Shown here in pieces: positions 24,147 through 32,715 of a stretch of DNA of 64,000 bases (positions are counted from its first letter, which is position 1; each line of letters begins with the position of its first letter). The DNA is from Actinoplanes octamycinicus (lineage in GTDB: Bacteria > Actinomycetota > Actinomycetes > Mycobacteriales > Micromonosporaceae). The translations under genes and the position numbers were made by a program. The stretch covers positions 2,461,501 through 2,525,500 of the forward strand of contig NZ_JACHNB010000001.1 of assembly GCF_014205225.1 (NCBI RefSeq), given 5' to 3'. The notes below the pieces were generated by a model. The model was not told the DNA's origin, ran no database searches, and saw only the letters and a program-made list of their open reading frames with translations.

Positions 24147-27100
24147 ATGGCAAACGCGACAAATGCCTCCCCTGATCCGGCGACCGGCGCGAACCCGCCC
24201 GCCACCGGCCGGCGTGCCCGCAACGAGCCAACCCGATCGAAGACGACGTCCGCGGCGACCGCGACGTCGGCGAAGGCCGTCATCACGGCCCCGACCGACA
24301 CCGCGAAGTCCACCCGGACCCGGAAGGCGGCCACCGAGCCGGCCCCATCGCCGAACGGCCGGTCGTCGACGACCCGGTCAGCGACCGGCCGATCGACCAC
24401 CGCGACCAGCGCGGCCGGCTCCCGCTCGACGGTGACCGGCGCCGCCACCCGCAGTTCCGCCGCCAAATCCGCAGCCGCCGCCCGGAAGACCGCTGCCGCC
24501 ACCGGCAGGTCCACGGCCGCTGCCGCCACCGGCAGGTCCACGTCGGCGGCCGTCAACGGCAGGTCCGCGGCGGCGGCTGCCGCCGGCAAGTCCGCGGCCG
24601 TGGATGGTGCCCGTAAGACAGCGGCGGCGGACACCGCCGGCCGTAAGACTGCCGCGGATGCCGCCGGCCGGAAGTCCGCGGCCACCGATGCGTCCGCCCG
24701 CCGGAGTGCCGCCGACTCCGCGGCGCGCGGAAGCGCGGCCGCCGACTCCGCCGGCCGGAAGGCGGCGGGTGCCGCGTCCAACGGCCGCAAGGTGGTCGGG
24801 GGAGCGGTCGCCGGGACGACTGGCGGCAAGACCGGAGCGGGCCGGGCCGCGAAGCGCATCGGTTCCGGGGAGTCGGCGAGCAACGGCAGGTCGGCCGCGC
24901 GGCGGCAGGCTGCCGGAGAGAGCGCGCCGGCCCGGAGCCGTGCCGTGCCGGCCGAGACCGGGACAGCCGCGCGCCCTCGCAAGACCCTCTCCACCGACGT
25001 TCCGGCCAGCACGCCGGCGACGCCGCGCAAGACCGTCATCCGGCCGGAGCGCCCGGCGCTGCACGCCGCCCCGGACCCGGACGATTCGAGCACCAGCGGA
25101 GGCCGGCACCGGCGGAGCTCCGAACCGCTCGGCCCGGTGGGCGGCCGGCACCGATCGGCCGGGGAGGAATCCTCGGCCCGGCACCGAGCCGACCAGCCAC
25201 CGGCCGCCTCACCGATGTCGCCCGCCGGCCCGTCGCCCGCCGCCTCGCCGCTGTCCCCGGTCATTTCTCCGGGCGCGCTACCGGTGGAGTCCGCTGATCC
25301 GTCGGTGCTGCCGCAGCCGCCGGTGGAGGCACCGGCTCGGCACTCGGCCGCGCGGCACGCCCAGCCGCAGCCCGAGGCGATCCCGGTGGACCCGGAGACC
25401 GGCCTGCCACCCGGCATGACCCGCGGAATCCTGGAACTCGCCGCGGAACGCCTGGCCGCCGCTCGCGCCACCCCGCCCGAGGAGGAGCCGGAGCCCGAGC
25501 CGGAAGAGCCGGAACCGGTCGACGAGACGCCCCGCCCGGCCACGCGCCGGCGTTCGCTGGGCGGCTCCGCGCCGCGCGGCACCGGAATGCCGGCCGCGGG
25601 CACCCGCCCCGGTTCGGGTTCCCGGCCGCCCCTGGCGTCACGTCCGCCGGCCGGCCCACCCGAGGCGGTCCGTCCGCCGACGCCCCCGCCGCCGGCCGAC
25701 CTGCACCACCCACCGGCCGCGCCCGAGGCGTACGCGTACCGACCGGCGCCCGCGCCCGAGGGGCACCGCGGCTCGGCGGTCCCCTCGGACGCTGCCGACC
25801 TGCACCGCTCGCCGCACGCGAACTCGCCGGCGGACCCGCGCCATCAGGCCACCGGTGCCGAGTCCGGCGCCGGTTGGCCGGCGTCCTCGCGGCGGACCCG
25901 GACGAATCGTCTGACCTCGGCCGATGCGTCGATGCCGGAGGTGCACGAGGCGCCTGCCGAGCCGGAGGAGACGGCGGACCGTCCGCCGGCGCGGTCCAGC
26001 CGCCGCCGTCCGGTCGTGCGCCCGTTGAAGGCCAGCCTGGTCCAGCCCGAGCAGTCCAGCCGGCCGGACCCGTCGGGGTTCTTCGCGCCTGCCCGCGCCG
26101 ACCGATCGGCGGGCCGGGCGTCGAGCGCGATGCCGGACGCCGCAACCGCGGATGCCCAGGCGCGCGCGGCCCACCGGGAATCGACCGCGGACGCCGGCCT
26201 CGCGACGGATGCGGCGCACTCCGCGCCTCACCCGGCTGCGGAGTCGCCCACCGCTGCTTCGATGCCGGGCGCGGCGACCGCGTACCCCATCGTGGAAGCG
26301 GCCCGGCAGGCGGAAGCGGCCCGGCAGGCAGAAATGGCCCGGCACGGAGAAGCGGCCCGGCACGGAGAAGCGGCCCTGCAGGGCGAAGCGGCCCTGCAGG
26401 GCGAAGCGGCCCTGCAGGGCGAAGCGGCCCTGCAGGGCGAAGCGGCCCTGCAGGGCGAAGCGGCCCTGCAGGGCGAAGCGGCCCTGCAGGGCGAAGCGGC
26501 CCGGCACGGTGAGGTGGGCATGACTTCGCGGGCGGTGCTGCCGGCCGGGGGCGAGGACACCGCGCCGGACACCGCCGAGATTCCGCGGGTGACCGCCACC
26601 GGCCAGCCGTGGACTGAGCCGGAGGCCGAGGAGGCGCACGACGCCGCCTGGTTCTGGTCGACCGGCGAGCATCCGCGGCCCGGCCTGCCGGAGAGCCTCC
26701 GCCTGCCCGCGGAGATCCCGGACGGGCTCTGGCATCCGGCCGACCACCGGGCCGAGCCGCCGGTTCCTGAGCAGGCGATCCCGCACCGGGCCGACGACGC
26801 GGAGGCCGCCTACCCGGAGATCATCGACCAGGAGACCGGACTGGCAGTCCCGCGCGGCGTCGAGCACGTCGCCGGTCACGAGGGCACGTCCGCCATCGGG
26901 TCGCCCGCCGTCGCGCCGGCCGTGGGTGAGGCGCAGGAGATGCCGGCCGTGGGTGAGTCGCACGGGCCGTCGGCCGTGAGTGAGTCGCACGGGATGCCGG
27001 CCGTGGGTGAGTCGTCCGGGTCACCGGTTGTCGAGATCGACCGGAGCAGCCCGCCGCCGGATGTCGACGGCCAGCCGGAAGGCCGCGCGGAGCTGACGCC

Positions 27101-27905
27101 GTCCGCCCGCAAGCTGCGGCGTCGCCGCCGCCTGATCACCTCCCTGGCGTACGCGATGGTGGTGGCCCTGGTGGTGATCGTCGGCCATGAGTTGCGGGAC
27201 CGGCAGCGACCCGCCGCGGTCGACCGGGAGACCGCGCAGCGCGCGGCCGAGCCGATCGGCGGCGCGCAACCGGGCAGCGTGGAGGCGGAGAAGGGAACGG
27301 ATCAGATCGGTTCGGCGCAGGGTGCACCGCCGGCTGCCGGTCAGCCCGGCGATTTCCGGTACGCCAAGGGGCGCGGCCCGATCCTCGGTGACGCCGGCAA
27401 GCTGCACCGTTTCCGGGTGGCCGTGGAGGAGACGGTGACCGGGGTGGAGCCGGCCGACTTCGCCGAGTCGATCGACCGGACCCTGGGCGACGGCCGGAGC
27501 TGGATCGGGAGCGGCAAGCTCCGCCTGCGCCGGGTGCCGAAGTCGGACCGGGACGCCGAGTTCACCGTCTTCCTGGCCACGCCGAAGACGTCGGAGCAGA
27601 TGTGCGCGGAAGGCGGCCTGCACACCGAGGGGTTCACCTCGTGCCGGCTGCCCGGCGAGGTGGTGATCAACGCGGAGCGCTGGGCCACCGCGATCCCGGA
27701 CTACCGGGGTGAGCTGGACCAGTACCGGGAGTACGTGATCAATCACGAGGTCGGCCACCAGCTCGGGCACGGTCACGAGGGCTGCCCCGGCGAGGGCCGG
27801 CCGGCGCCGGTGATGCTGCCGCAGACGTACGGTCTGGAGGGTTGCACCCGCAACGCCTGGCCGTTCCGCGGCGGCAAGCGGTACACCGGGGAGCCGCGCC
27901 CCTGA
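24147..27905 (+). CDS. Giant DUF3152 zincin-like membrane protein with low-complexity N-terminus
   Basis: 1252 residues. Residues 1-330 are Ala/Thr/Arg-rich (repeats of AA-GRST/K), 330-990 are Pro/Glu/Ala-rich and include a 12-unit six-residue repeat (about 717-788, GEAALQ type). One membrane helix lies at about 993-1015 and the DUF3152 domain from about 1070 (FRYAKGRGPILG) to the end, with NHEVGHQLGHGHEGCPG near 1198. The cytoplasmic part is therefore almost 1000 residues of probably disordered, very basic then acidic chain, with the zincin domain outside. The start ATG at 24147 has no clear Shine-Dalgarno. Codon composition stays typical, so the frame is probably real throughout. Paralogue of the 297-residue neighbour. 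Confidence 0.8.
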   Translation: MANATNASPDPATGANPPATGRRARNEPTRSKTTSAATATSAKAVITAPTDTAKSTRTRKAATEPAPSPNGRSSTTRSATGRSTTATSAAGSRSTVTGAATRSSAAKSAAAARKTAAATGRSTAAAATGRSTSAAVNGRSAAAAAAGKSAAVDGARKTAAADTAGRKTAADAAGRKSAATDASARRSAADSAARGSAAADSAGRKAAGAASNGRKVVGGAVAGTTGGKTGAGRAAKRIGSGESASNGRSAARRQAAGESAPARSRAVPAETGTAARPRKTLSTDVPASTPATPRKTVIRPERPALHAAPDPDDSSTSGGRHRRSSEPLGPVGGRHRSAGEESSARHRADQPPAASPMSPAGPSPAASPLSPVISPGALPVESADPSVLPQPPVEAPARHSAARHAQPQPEAIPVDPETGLPPGMTRGILELAAERLAAARATPPEEEPEPEPEEPEPVDETPRPATRRRSLGGSAPRGTGMPAAGTRPGSGSRPPLASRPPAGPPEAVRPPTPPPPADLHHPPAAPEAYAYRPAPAPEGHRGSAVPSDAADLHRSPHANSPADPRHQATGAESGAGWPASSRRTRTNRLTSADASMPEVHEAPAEPEETADRPPARSSRRRPVVRPLKASLVQPEQSSRPDPSGFFAPARADRSAGRASSAMPDAATADAQARAAHRESTADAGLATDAAHSAPHPAAESPTAASMPGAATAYPIVEAARQAEAARQAEMARHGEAARHGEAALQGEAALQGEAALQGEAALQGEAALQGEAALQGEAALQGEAARHGEVGMTSRAVLPAGGEDTAPDTAEIPRVTATGQPWTEPEAEEAHDAAWFWSTGEHPRPGLPESLRLPAEIPDGLWHPADHRAEPPVPEQAIPHRADDAEAAYPEIIDQETGLAVPRGVEHVAGHEGTSAIGSPAVAPAVGEAQEMPAVGESHGPSAVSESHGMPAVGESSGSPVVEIDRSSPPPDVDGQPEGRAELTPSARKLRRRRRLITSLAYAMVVALVVIVGHELRDRQRPAAVDRETAQRAAEPIGGAQPGSVEAEKGTDQIGSAQGAPPAAGQPGDFRYAKGRGPILGDAGKLHRFRVAVEETVTGVEPADFAESIDRTLGDGRSWIGSGKLRLRRVPKSDRDAEFTVFLATPKTSEQMCAEGGLHTEGFTSCRLPGEVVINAERWATAIPDYRGELDQYREYVINHEVGHQLGHGHEGCPGEGRPAPVMLPQTYGLEGCTRNAWPFRGGKRYTGEPRP
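26295..26510 (+). repeat. Twelve 18-base in-frame repeats inside the DUF3152 gene
   Basis: Period 18 from 26295: four diverged units, seven identical units with core GAAGCGGCCCTGCAGGGC (26367-26492), then one diverged unit. Encodes EAARQA, EAARHG and seven GEAALQ-type hexapeptides; probably helical. Expected to vary in copy number between strains. Confidence 0.92.
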
Positions 27906-28030
27906 TCCGCGTGGGGCCCGGAATATTCCGGATCCCGCATGTCGGGCCCGTGTCCGACGTCATGGGCAAGTCGGCGCCGGACGAGCGAGAATGGGCGACG
28001 ATCCTTACCACCGAACCCGGGGAGTGAACT

Positions 28031-29212
28031 GTGGCTCTGCCCCCGCTCGTCGAGCCGGCCGCCGAGCTGAGCGTCGACGAGATCCGCCGCTATTCGCGTC
28101 ACCTGATCATCCCCGATGTCGGGATGGACGGGCAGAAGCGGCTGAAGAACGCCAAGGTCCTCGCCGTCGGCGCGGGCGGCCTCGGCTCGCCGGCGCTGCT
28201 CTACCTGGCCGCGGCCGGCGTGGGCACGCTCGGCATCATCGACTTCGACACGGTCGACGAGTCCAACCTGCAGCGCCAGGTGATCCACGGCGTCTCCGAC
28301 GTCGGCACGCCCAAGGCGGAGTCGGCGGCGCGCAGCATCGCCGAGATCAACCCGCTGGTCAACGTGGTCATTCACAACACCGCGCTGGACCGCGACAACG
28401 TCAAAGAGATCTTCAGCCAGTACGACCTGATCGTCGACGGCACCGACAACTTCGCGACGCGGTACATGGTGAACGACGCCGCCGTGCTGCTCGGCAAGCC
28501 GTATGTGTGGGGTTCGATCTACCGCTTCGACGGCCAGGCCTCGGTCTTCTGGGAGGAGCACGGTCCCTGCTACCGCTGCCTCTACCCGGAGCCCCCGCCG
28601 CCCGGCATGGTGCCGAGCTGCGCCGAGGGCGGCGTGCTCGGCGTGCTCTGCGCGTCGATCGGTTCGATCCAGGTCAACGAGGCGATCAAGCTGATCACCG
28701 GCATCGGTGAGCCGCTGGTCGGCCGTCTGATGGTCTACGACGCCCTGGAGATGGAGTACCGCAAGATCAAGGTTCGCAAGGACCCGAACTGCGCGCTCTG
28801 CGGGGAGAACCCGACCGTCACCGACCTGCTCGAGGACTACGAGGACTTCTGCGGCGCGGTCTCGGCCGAGGCGCAGGAGGCGGTGACCGGCTCCACCATC
28901 ACCGCTCGTGAGCTCAAGGACTGGCAGGACACCGGCAAGGACGTGTTCCTGGTCGACGTCCGCGAGCCCGCCGAGTGGGAGATCAACCGGATCCCGGGCG
29001 CGGTGCTGATCCCCAAGGGCGAGATCCTCTCCGGCGAGGCGCTGGCCAAGTTCCCGCAGGACCGGCAGATCGTGCTGCACTGCAAGTCGGGCGTGCGCTC
29101 GGCGGAGGCGCTGGCCGCGCTCAAGGCGGCCGGCTTCAAGGACGCGGTGCACGTCCAGGGCGGCATCGTCTCCTGGGTCAACACGGTCGACCCGTCGCTC
29201 CCGTCCTACTGA
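28031..29212 (+). CDS. moeZ: Adenylyltransferase/sulfurtransferase MoeZ
   Basis: 393 residues: a ThiF/MoeB-type E1 domain (GAGGLGSPALLYLAAAGVG near 47-65, DFDTVDESNLQRQ, two zinc CxxC pairs in CYRC and CALC, PSC near 197) fused to a rhodanese domain with LHCKSGVRSAEAL (persulfide Cys near 350). It adenylates and thiolates the C-terminal Gly-Gly of sulfur carrier proteins (MoaD, CysO, ThiS types) for molybdopterin, cysteine or thiamine pathways. Starts with GTG behind GGGGAG. A terminator hairpin follows closely. No sulfur carrier gene is in the window. Confidence 0.93.
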   Translation: MALPPLVEPAAELSVDEIRRYSRHLIIPDVGMDGQKRLKNAKVLAVGAGGLGSPALLYLAAAGVGTLGIIDFDTVDESNLQRQVIHGVSDVGTPKAESAARSIAEINPLVNVVIHNTALDRDNVKEIFSQYDLIVDGTDNFATRYMVNDAAVLLGKPYVWGSIYRFDGQASVFWEEHGPCYRCLYPEPPPPGMVPSCAEGGVLGVLCASIGSIQVNEAIKLITGIGEPLVGRLMVYDALEMEYRKIKVRKDPNCALCGENPTVTDLLEDYEDFCGAVSAEAQEAVTGSTITARELKDWQDTGKDVFLVDVREPAEWEINRIPGAVLIPKGEILSGEALAKFPQDRQIVLHCKSGVRSAEALAALKAAGFKDAVHVQGGIVSWVNTVDPSLPSY

Positions 29213-29217
29213 TGCTC

Positions 29218-29250
29218 TCGGAGGCCGGCGCCCACGGCGTCGGCCTCCGA
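29218..29250 (+). terminator. Terminator hairpin of moeZ
   Basis: TCGGAGGCCG (29218-29227) and CGGCCTCCGA (29241-29250) form a perfect 10-base stem, with a further GCGCC/GGCGT pairing inside the loop, starting 6 bases after the moeZ stop. Confidence 0.8.
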
Positions 29251-29328
29251 AAGTGTGACAGTCCGCCGCTGGAATCGGACCATTGCGACAGATGTCCGAA
29301 CGTGACGGCGAAACACAGAATCGGCGGG

Positions 29329-29334
29329 TAGCGT
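29329..29334 (+). promoter_or_regulatory. -10 hexamer of a leaderless promoter (TAGCGT)
   Basis: TAGCGT, then 7 bases, then GTG at 29342; no Shine-Dalgarno. Confidence 0.55.
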
Positions 29335-29341
29335 CTCCACC

Positions 29342-30148
29342 GTGGTCGATATCGATGCCGCGATCGGTTACGTCGTGGCCCATGGTGACCCGGTCGAGCG
29401 TGCGCGCCTTTCCTACCTGCGGACCGGTCAGCCAGCCTCCCCGGAGATCATCGACCGGATCGCCGCCGGCCAGATGCCGGAGGGCGGGTGGCCCGCCTCC
29501 GCCGACGGCCAGGTTCCCTCGGTGGACGCGACCTGTTTCCGGCTGGGCGAGCTCGACGATCTCGGTGGCCTGCGGGCCGGCCCGGTCGCCGAGCGCGCGC
29601 TGCACTGGCTGGCCGGTGCCCAGCGCCCGGACGGCACCTGGCAGGAGCACGAGCTGCTGGCCGGCGAGGCGCCCGCGTGGGCGCTGCCCGGCGACCCGGA
29701 GGCCACCCTCTATCTGACCTCGGTGGCCGGTTTCTGGCTGACCGCGGCCACCGTCGAGGTCGATCCCTACCAGACCCGCGGGCGCTATGGCGACGTGCTC
29801 GGCTCGGCCGCCACCTTCGTCGCCGGCCAGCTGCGGCCGGACGGGACCTGGCCGTCCTTCCTGGCCGCCGGGTGGCACGCCGCCGGCCTGCTCTATCAGC
29901 AGCAGTATTTCTACGAGTCGTCCCGGGTCCAGCAGGTTCTCGGCGAGCGCCTGCCGGACATGTCGCCGGCCGACGTGGCCGCGATGGCCGCCGCGCTGCG
30001 CCGGGTCAACCTGGGTGACGACTGGCTGCTGCGGAACGCGTGGAAGAGGCTGGCCGAGACCCAGCGCACCGACGGCGGCTGGGACAGCAACGAGGGCCCG
30101 GTCTTCGACGTCAACATCACGCTGACCGCGCTCCGCGCCTGCCGCTGA
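29342..30148 (+). CDS. Prenyltransferase/squalene-cyclase-repeat (alpha-toroid) protein
   Basis: 268 residues with three QxxDGxW-like motifs (AQRPDGTW, LRPDGTWP, QRTDGGWDS), the hallmark of the alpha/alpha-toroid fold shared by terpene cyclases and protein prenyltransferases. Full cyclases are 550-700 residues, and the catalytic DxDD or DCTAE motif is not seen here, so this is a single toroid half without obvious cyclase chemistry. Function unknown. A VDATCFRLGEL segment may be the pocket. It follows moeZ but with its own promoter. Confidence 0.7.
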   Translation: MVDIDAAIGYVVAHGDPVERARLSYLRTGQPASPEIIDRIAAGQMPEGGWPASADGQVPSVDATCFRLGELDDLGGLRAGPVAERALHWLAGAQRPDGTWQEHELLAGEAPAWALPGDPEATLYLTSVAGFWLTAATVEVDPYQTRGRYGDVLGSAATFVAGQLRPDGTWPSFLAAGWHAAGLLYQQQYFYESSRVQQVLGERLPDMSPADVAAMAAALRRVNLGDDWLLRNAWKRLAETQRTDGGWDSNEGPVFDVNITLTALRACR

Positions 30149-30283
30149 CTCCTCGCGAGCCCGCTGCCCGGCGGGGAGGACGCAGTGTCAAGATCGGCAA
30201 CCGAACTGCACCCGGCGCCACCGGACTGCACCCGAACGGCTACCCGGTTGCCCCCGCCCGTCGTCACTCCCGGCAATAAGGGG

Positions 30284-30314
30284 CTATAGGGCAAAATCGG
30301 GCATTGCCCCATAG
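30284..30314. promoter_or_regulatory. 31-base near-perfect palindrome upstream of surface-protein genes
   Basis: CTATAGGGCAA (30284-30294) and TTGCCCCATAG (30304-30314) are inverted complements at 10 of 11 positions with a 9-base centre. It lies 137 bases before the gene at 30451, in the 302-base gap after the toroid gene. Possible operator; the protein that would bind it is unknown. Confidence 0.6.
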
Positions 30315-30450
30315 TTGGTGCAGGCCCGCAACGGGGCCTGGGCGAGACGAGGATCCGCTGGGCGATAACGATGGTCGCTCCAGTTCAGCGGGGAGTCAGT
30401 AGCGAAACCGGCGCCTGCGAAGACCCGATCTTTCTTCGAGGAGCCACTCC

Positions 30451-30918
30451 ATGCGCAAGTCCGTGAAGACCGCTGTCGTCGCCGGTACCGCTGTCGCCGT
30501 GACCGCCGTCGCCGGCGCCGCCTACGCCGCCTGGGTCGCCTCCGGCACCGGCACCGCCGCCGCCAAGGCAACCACCGCGCAGGCGCTCACCACGGAGAAC
30601 GTGACGGTCGTCGGCGACCTCTACCCGGGCGCCGACGGCGACGCCACGCTGACCATCCACAACCCGAACAACTACCCGGTCAAGGTGACCACGGTGACCG
30701 GCACCGGGATCACCGTCACCACCACCGGCGGCTCGTGCGCGCCGGCCAACGTCAGCTTCGCCAACCAGGCCGGCCTGCAGCTGAACGTCCCGAAGGGCGA
30801 GAGCAAGACCTTCACGCTGTCCAAGGTGGTCCACATGGTCGCCGACGCCGAGGACGGCTGCCAGGGCGCCACCTTCACCGTCGCGGTCACGCTGGCCGGC
30901 GTCAGCGCCGCTGCCTGA
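30451..30918 (+). CDS. Secreted surface-type protein with AAW-GTG signal motif
   Basis: 155 residues. Signal peptide about 1-27 ending in the motif AYAAWVASGTG, followed by one beta-rich domain (DLYPGADGDATLTIHNPNN ... CQGATFTVAVTL) with a Cys pair. The aromatic residue just after the cleavage site recalls SipW-dependent TasA/camelysin-type proteins, but no SipW-like peptidase is nearby. GAGGAG precedes the ATG. First of three related exported proteins; a strong hairpin separates it from the next, suggesting higher expression of this first gene. Confidence 0.7.
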   Translation: MRKSVKTAVVAGTAVAVTAVAGAAYAAWVASGTGTAAAKATTAQALTTENVTVVGDLYPGADGDATLTIHNPNNYPVKVTTVTGTGITVTTTGGSCAPANVSFANQAGLQLNVPKGESKTFTLSKVVHMVADAEDGCQGATFTVAVTLAGVSAAA

Positions 30919-30928
30919 TCGTCCGTCT

Positions 30929-30960
30929 CCGGCCGGTGGGAAGCACGTCCCACCGGCCGG
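30929..30960 (+). terminator. Perfect 13-base stem hairpin (terminator or attenuator)
   Basis: Arms 30929-30941 and 30948-30960 with loop AGCACG, 11 bases after the stop of the first surface gene and 28 bases before the next start. Likely partial termination within the operon. Confidence 0.8.
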
Positions 30961-30987
30961 TCGTCGTAGCCCGGGAGAGGGGGAGGC

Positions 30988-31452
30988 ATGCGGTTCACGC
31001 CACTGGCCGCGGTCGCGGCCGCGGTGCTGGTGATCGGCGCCGGCGCGGCGGCCCGGCGGGACGACCCGGCGGTCTCCGTCGAGGCCACCCTGGCCGGGCA
31101 GGCCGGACCGGCCGGGCTCGGCGTCGGCGGCCTCGCGGTCGCCGGCCTCTACCCGGGCGCCGAGCGACGGATGACGGTCGTGGTGCGCAACCCGTACCGG
31201 GTCCCGATCAAGCTGATCGCGGTCTCCGGCCGGGCCACCGCGACCAGCCGCAAGGGCTGCGCGGTGGCGCCGGCCAACCTCACGATCGGCCGCTACGCCG
31301 GCACACCGGCGCTGCCGGCCCGGATCGGCGCCGGCCGGCAGGCGAGCATCGGCTACCTCCCGGTGAGCATGCCGCGCACCGTCGCCGACGCCTGCCAGGG
31401 CGCCACCTTCACCCTCCGGCTCAGCGTCACCGCGTGGAAGGACGGCCGATGA
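30988..31452 (+). CDS. Secreted protein, paralogue of the preceding gene
   Basis: 154 residues with a signal peptide (about 1-22, ending GAGAAA). The mature part repeats the layout of the upstream protein: GLYPGAERRMTVVVRNPYRV, then a Cys-containing beta domain and ACQGATFTLRLSV. It lacks the AAW motif after the signal. AGGGGGAGG lies just before the ATG. Its stop overlaps the next start by four bases (ATGA). Function unknown; a surface-fibre or spore-coat type role is a guess from context. Confidence 0.72.
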   Translation: MRFTPLAAVAAAVLVIGAGAAARRDDPAVSVEATLAGQAGPAGLGVGGLAVAGLYPGAERRMTVVVRNPYRVPIKLIAVSGRATATSRKGCAVAPANLTIGRYAGTPALPARIGAGRQASIGYLPVSMPRTVADACQGATFTLRLSVTAWKDGR

Positions 31453-32711
31453 GACTGCCGCGTGCCGCCTCCGCGATCCCGGCCGCCGGCCTGGCCGCGG
31501 TCACCCTGCTCGCCGACCCCGGCGTCGCGTTCGCCGCCTGGGCCGCCCACGGCACCGGGCAGGCCCTGGCCCGGGCCACCGGACTCACCTCGGTCACCGG
31601 GGTGACCGCCACCGCGACCGGCTCGTCGGTCCGGGTGGACTGGTTGCCGGCCGGCCTGACCTCCGGTACGGCCGCCGCCGGTTACCGGGTCGTCCGGTAC
31701 GCGCCCGGCAGCTCCACTCCGGAGACGATCGGCGCCGGATGCTCCGGGCTGCGCGAGTCCACCGGCTGCACCGAGACCTCCGTCCCGGACGGCACCTGGC
31801 AGTACGCCGTCCGCGCCGTCCAGGGCGGGTGGTCCGGCCGGGCCGGCGTCGCCGCCCCGGTGACCGTCGCGACCGTGGTGACCCCCGGCGCCGCCGCCGT
31901 CACCTTCCCGGCCGCCGGGAGCAAGCACGGCCCGGCGACCTGGGCGAAGAACTGCACCGGCTTCTGCGGCACGGCCACCCCGTCGAACGGCAGCTCGCTC
32001 TCCACCGTGCAGGTCAGCATCCAGCGCAGTGGCGGCGGATACTGGACCGGCAGCGCCTTCACCGGCGCCGCCGAGCAGTTCCTCAGCGCCACCGGCAGCC
32101 TGGCGACCTGGCAGATCCCGTTCCCGTTCGGGAACTTCGCGGACGGCGACTACGTGCTGCACGTGGTCACCACCGACACCGCGGGCCGGACCGCGAGCAC
32201 CACCAGCACGTTCCGGGTCGACGCCACCCCACCGGCCATGGTGGACGTGCAGGCGGTCAACCGGTCCGGCGGCACGGCCGGCCGGATCGAGGCCGGCGAC
32301 ACGCTGGAGCTGACCTACTCCGAGCCGATCGACCCGGCTTCCGTGGTGACCGGCTGGACCGGCGTCCCGAGCCAGCCGATCGTGGCCCGGATCAGCCGCG
32401 GCACCCCGGACCGGATCACCTTCTGGACGTCCGGCGGCGCCGCGATCCCGCTCGGCACGGTCACCCTCTCCGGCGCCAACGGCTACTTCAACAAGACGCC
32501 GGTCGACCTGGCGGCGACGCTCACGGTCAGCGGCAACGGTGTCGTGGTGACCCTGGGCAACCCGATCACCAGCGGCGCCCAGACGAACCAGCCGCTGAAC
32601 GCGGCCGGGACGATGTCCTGGGTCTCCGGGCCGGTCCGGGACCTGCTCGGCAACAGCCTGGCCGGCTCGACGCCGGTCAGCGAGCAGGGCCCGGCGGACG
32701 TGGAGTTCTAG
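31449..32711 (+). CDS. Secreted multi-domain protein with fibronectin-like repeats
   Basis: 420 residues. Signal peptide about 1-28 followed by FAAWAAHGTGQALAR, the same aromatic-GTG motif as the first gene of the set. Then a fibronectin type III-like domain (VTATATGSSVRVDW ... YRVVRYAPG), a Cys-rich stretch (CSGLRESTGC, CTGFCG), an Ig-like domain (YVLHVVTTDTAGRTAS) and a third beta domain like bacterial SbsA/Big repeats (LELTYSEPIDPASV). No sortase signal or anchor is visible, so it should be released or bound non-covalently. Third gene of the operon. Confidence 0.75.
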   Translation: MRLPRAASAIPAAGLAAVTLLADPGVAFAAWAAHGTGQALARATGLTSVTGVTATATGSSVRVDWLPAGLTSGTAAAGYRVVRYAPGSSTPETIGAGCSGLRESTGCTETSVPDGTWQYAVRAVQGGWSGRAGVAAPVTVATVVTPGAAAVTFPAAGSKHGPATWAKNCTGFCGTATPSNGSSLSTVQVSIQRSGGGYWTGSAFTGAAEQFLSATGSLATWQIPFPFGNFADGDYVLHVVTTDTAGRTASTTSTFRVDATPPAMVDVQAVNRSGGTAGRIEAGDTLELTYSEPIDPASVVTGWTGVPSQPIVARISRGTPDRITFWTSGGAAIPLGTVTLSGANGYFNKTPVDLAATLTVSGNGVVVTLGNPITSGAQTNQPLNAAGTMSWVSGPVRDLLGNSLAGSTPVSEQGPADVEF

Positions 32712-32715
32712 CGGC

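Noticed and set aside
24378..26990. Large minus-strand frames across the DUF3152 giant gene
   Set aside because: Mirror the low-complexity plus-strand composition; the plus frame continues into a recognisable DUF3152 domain and is preferred.
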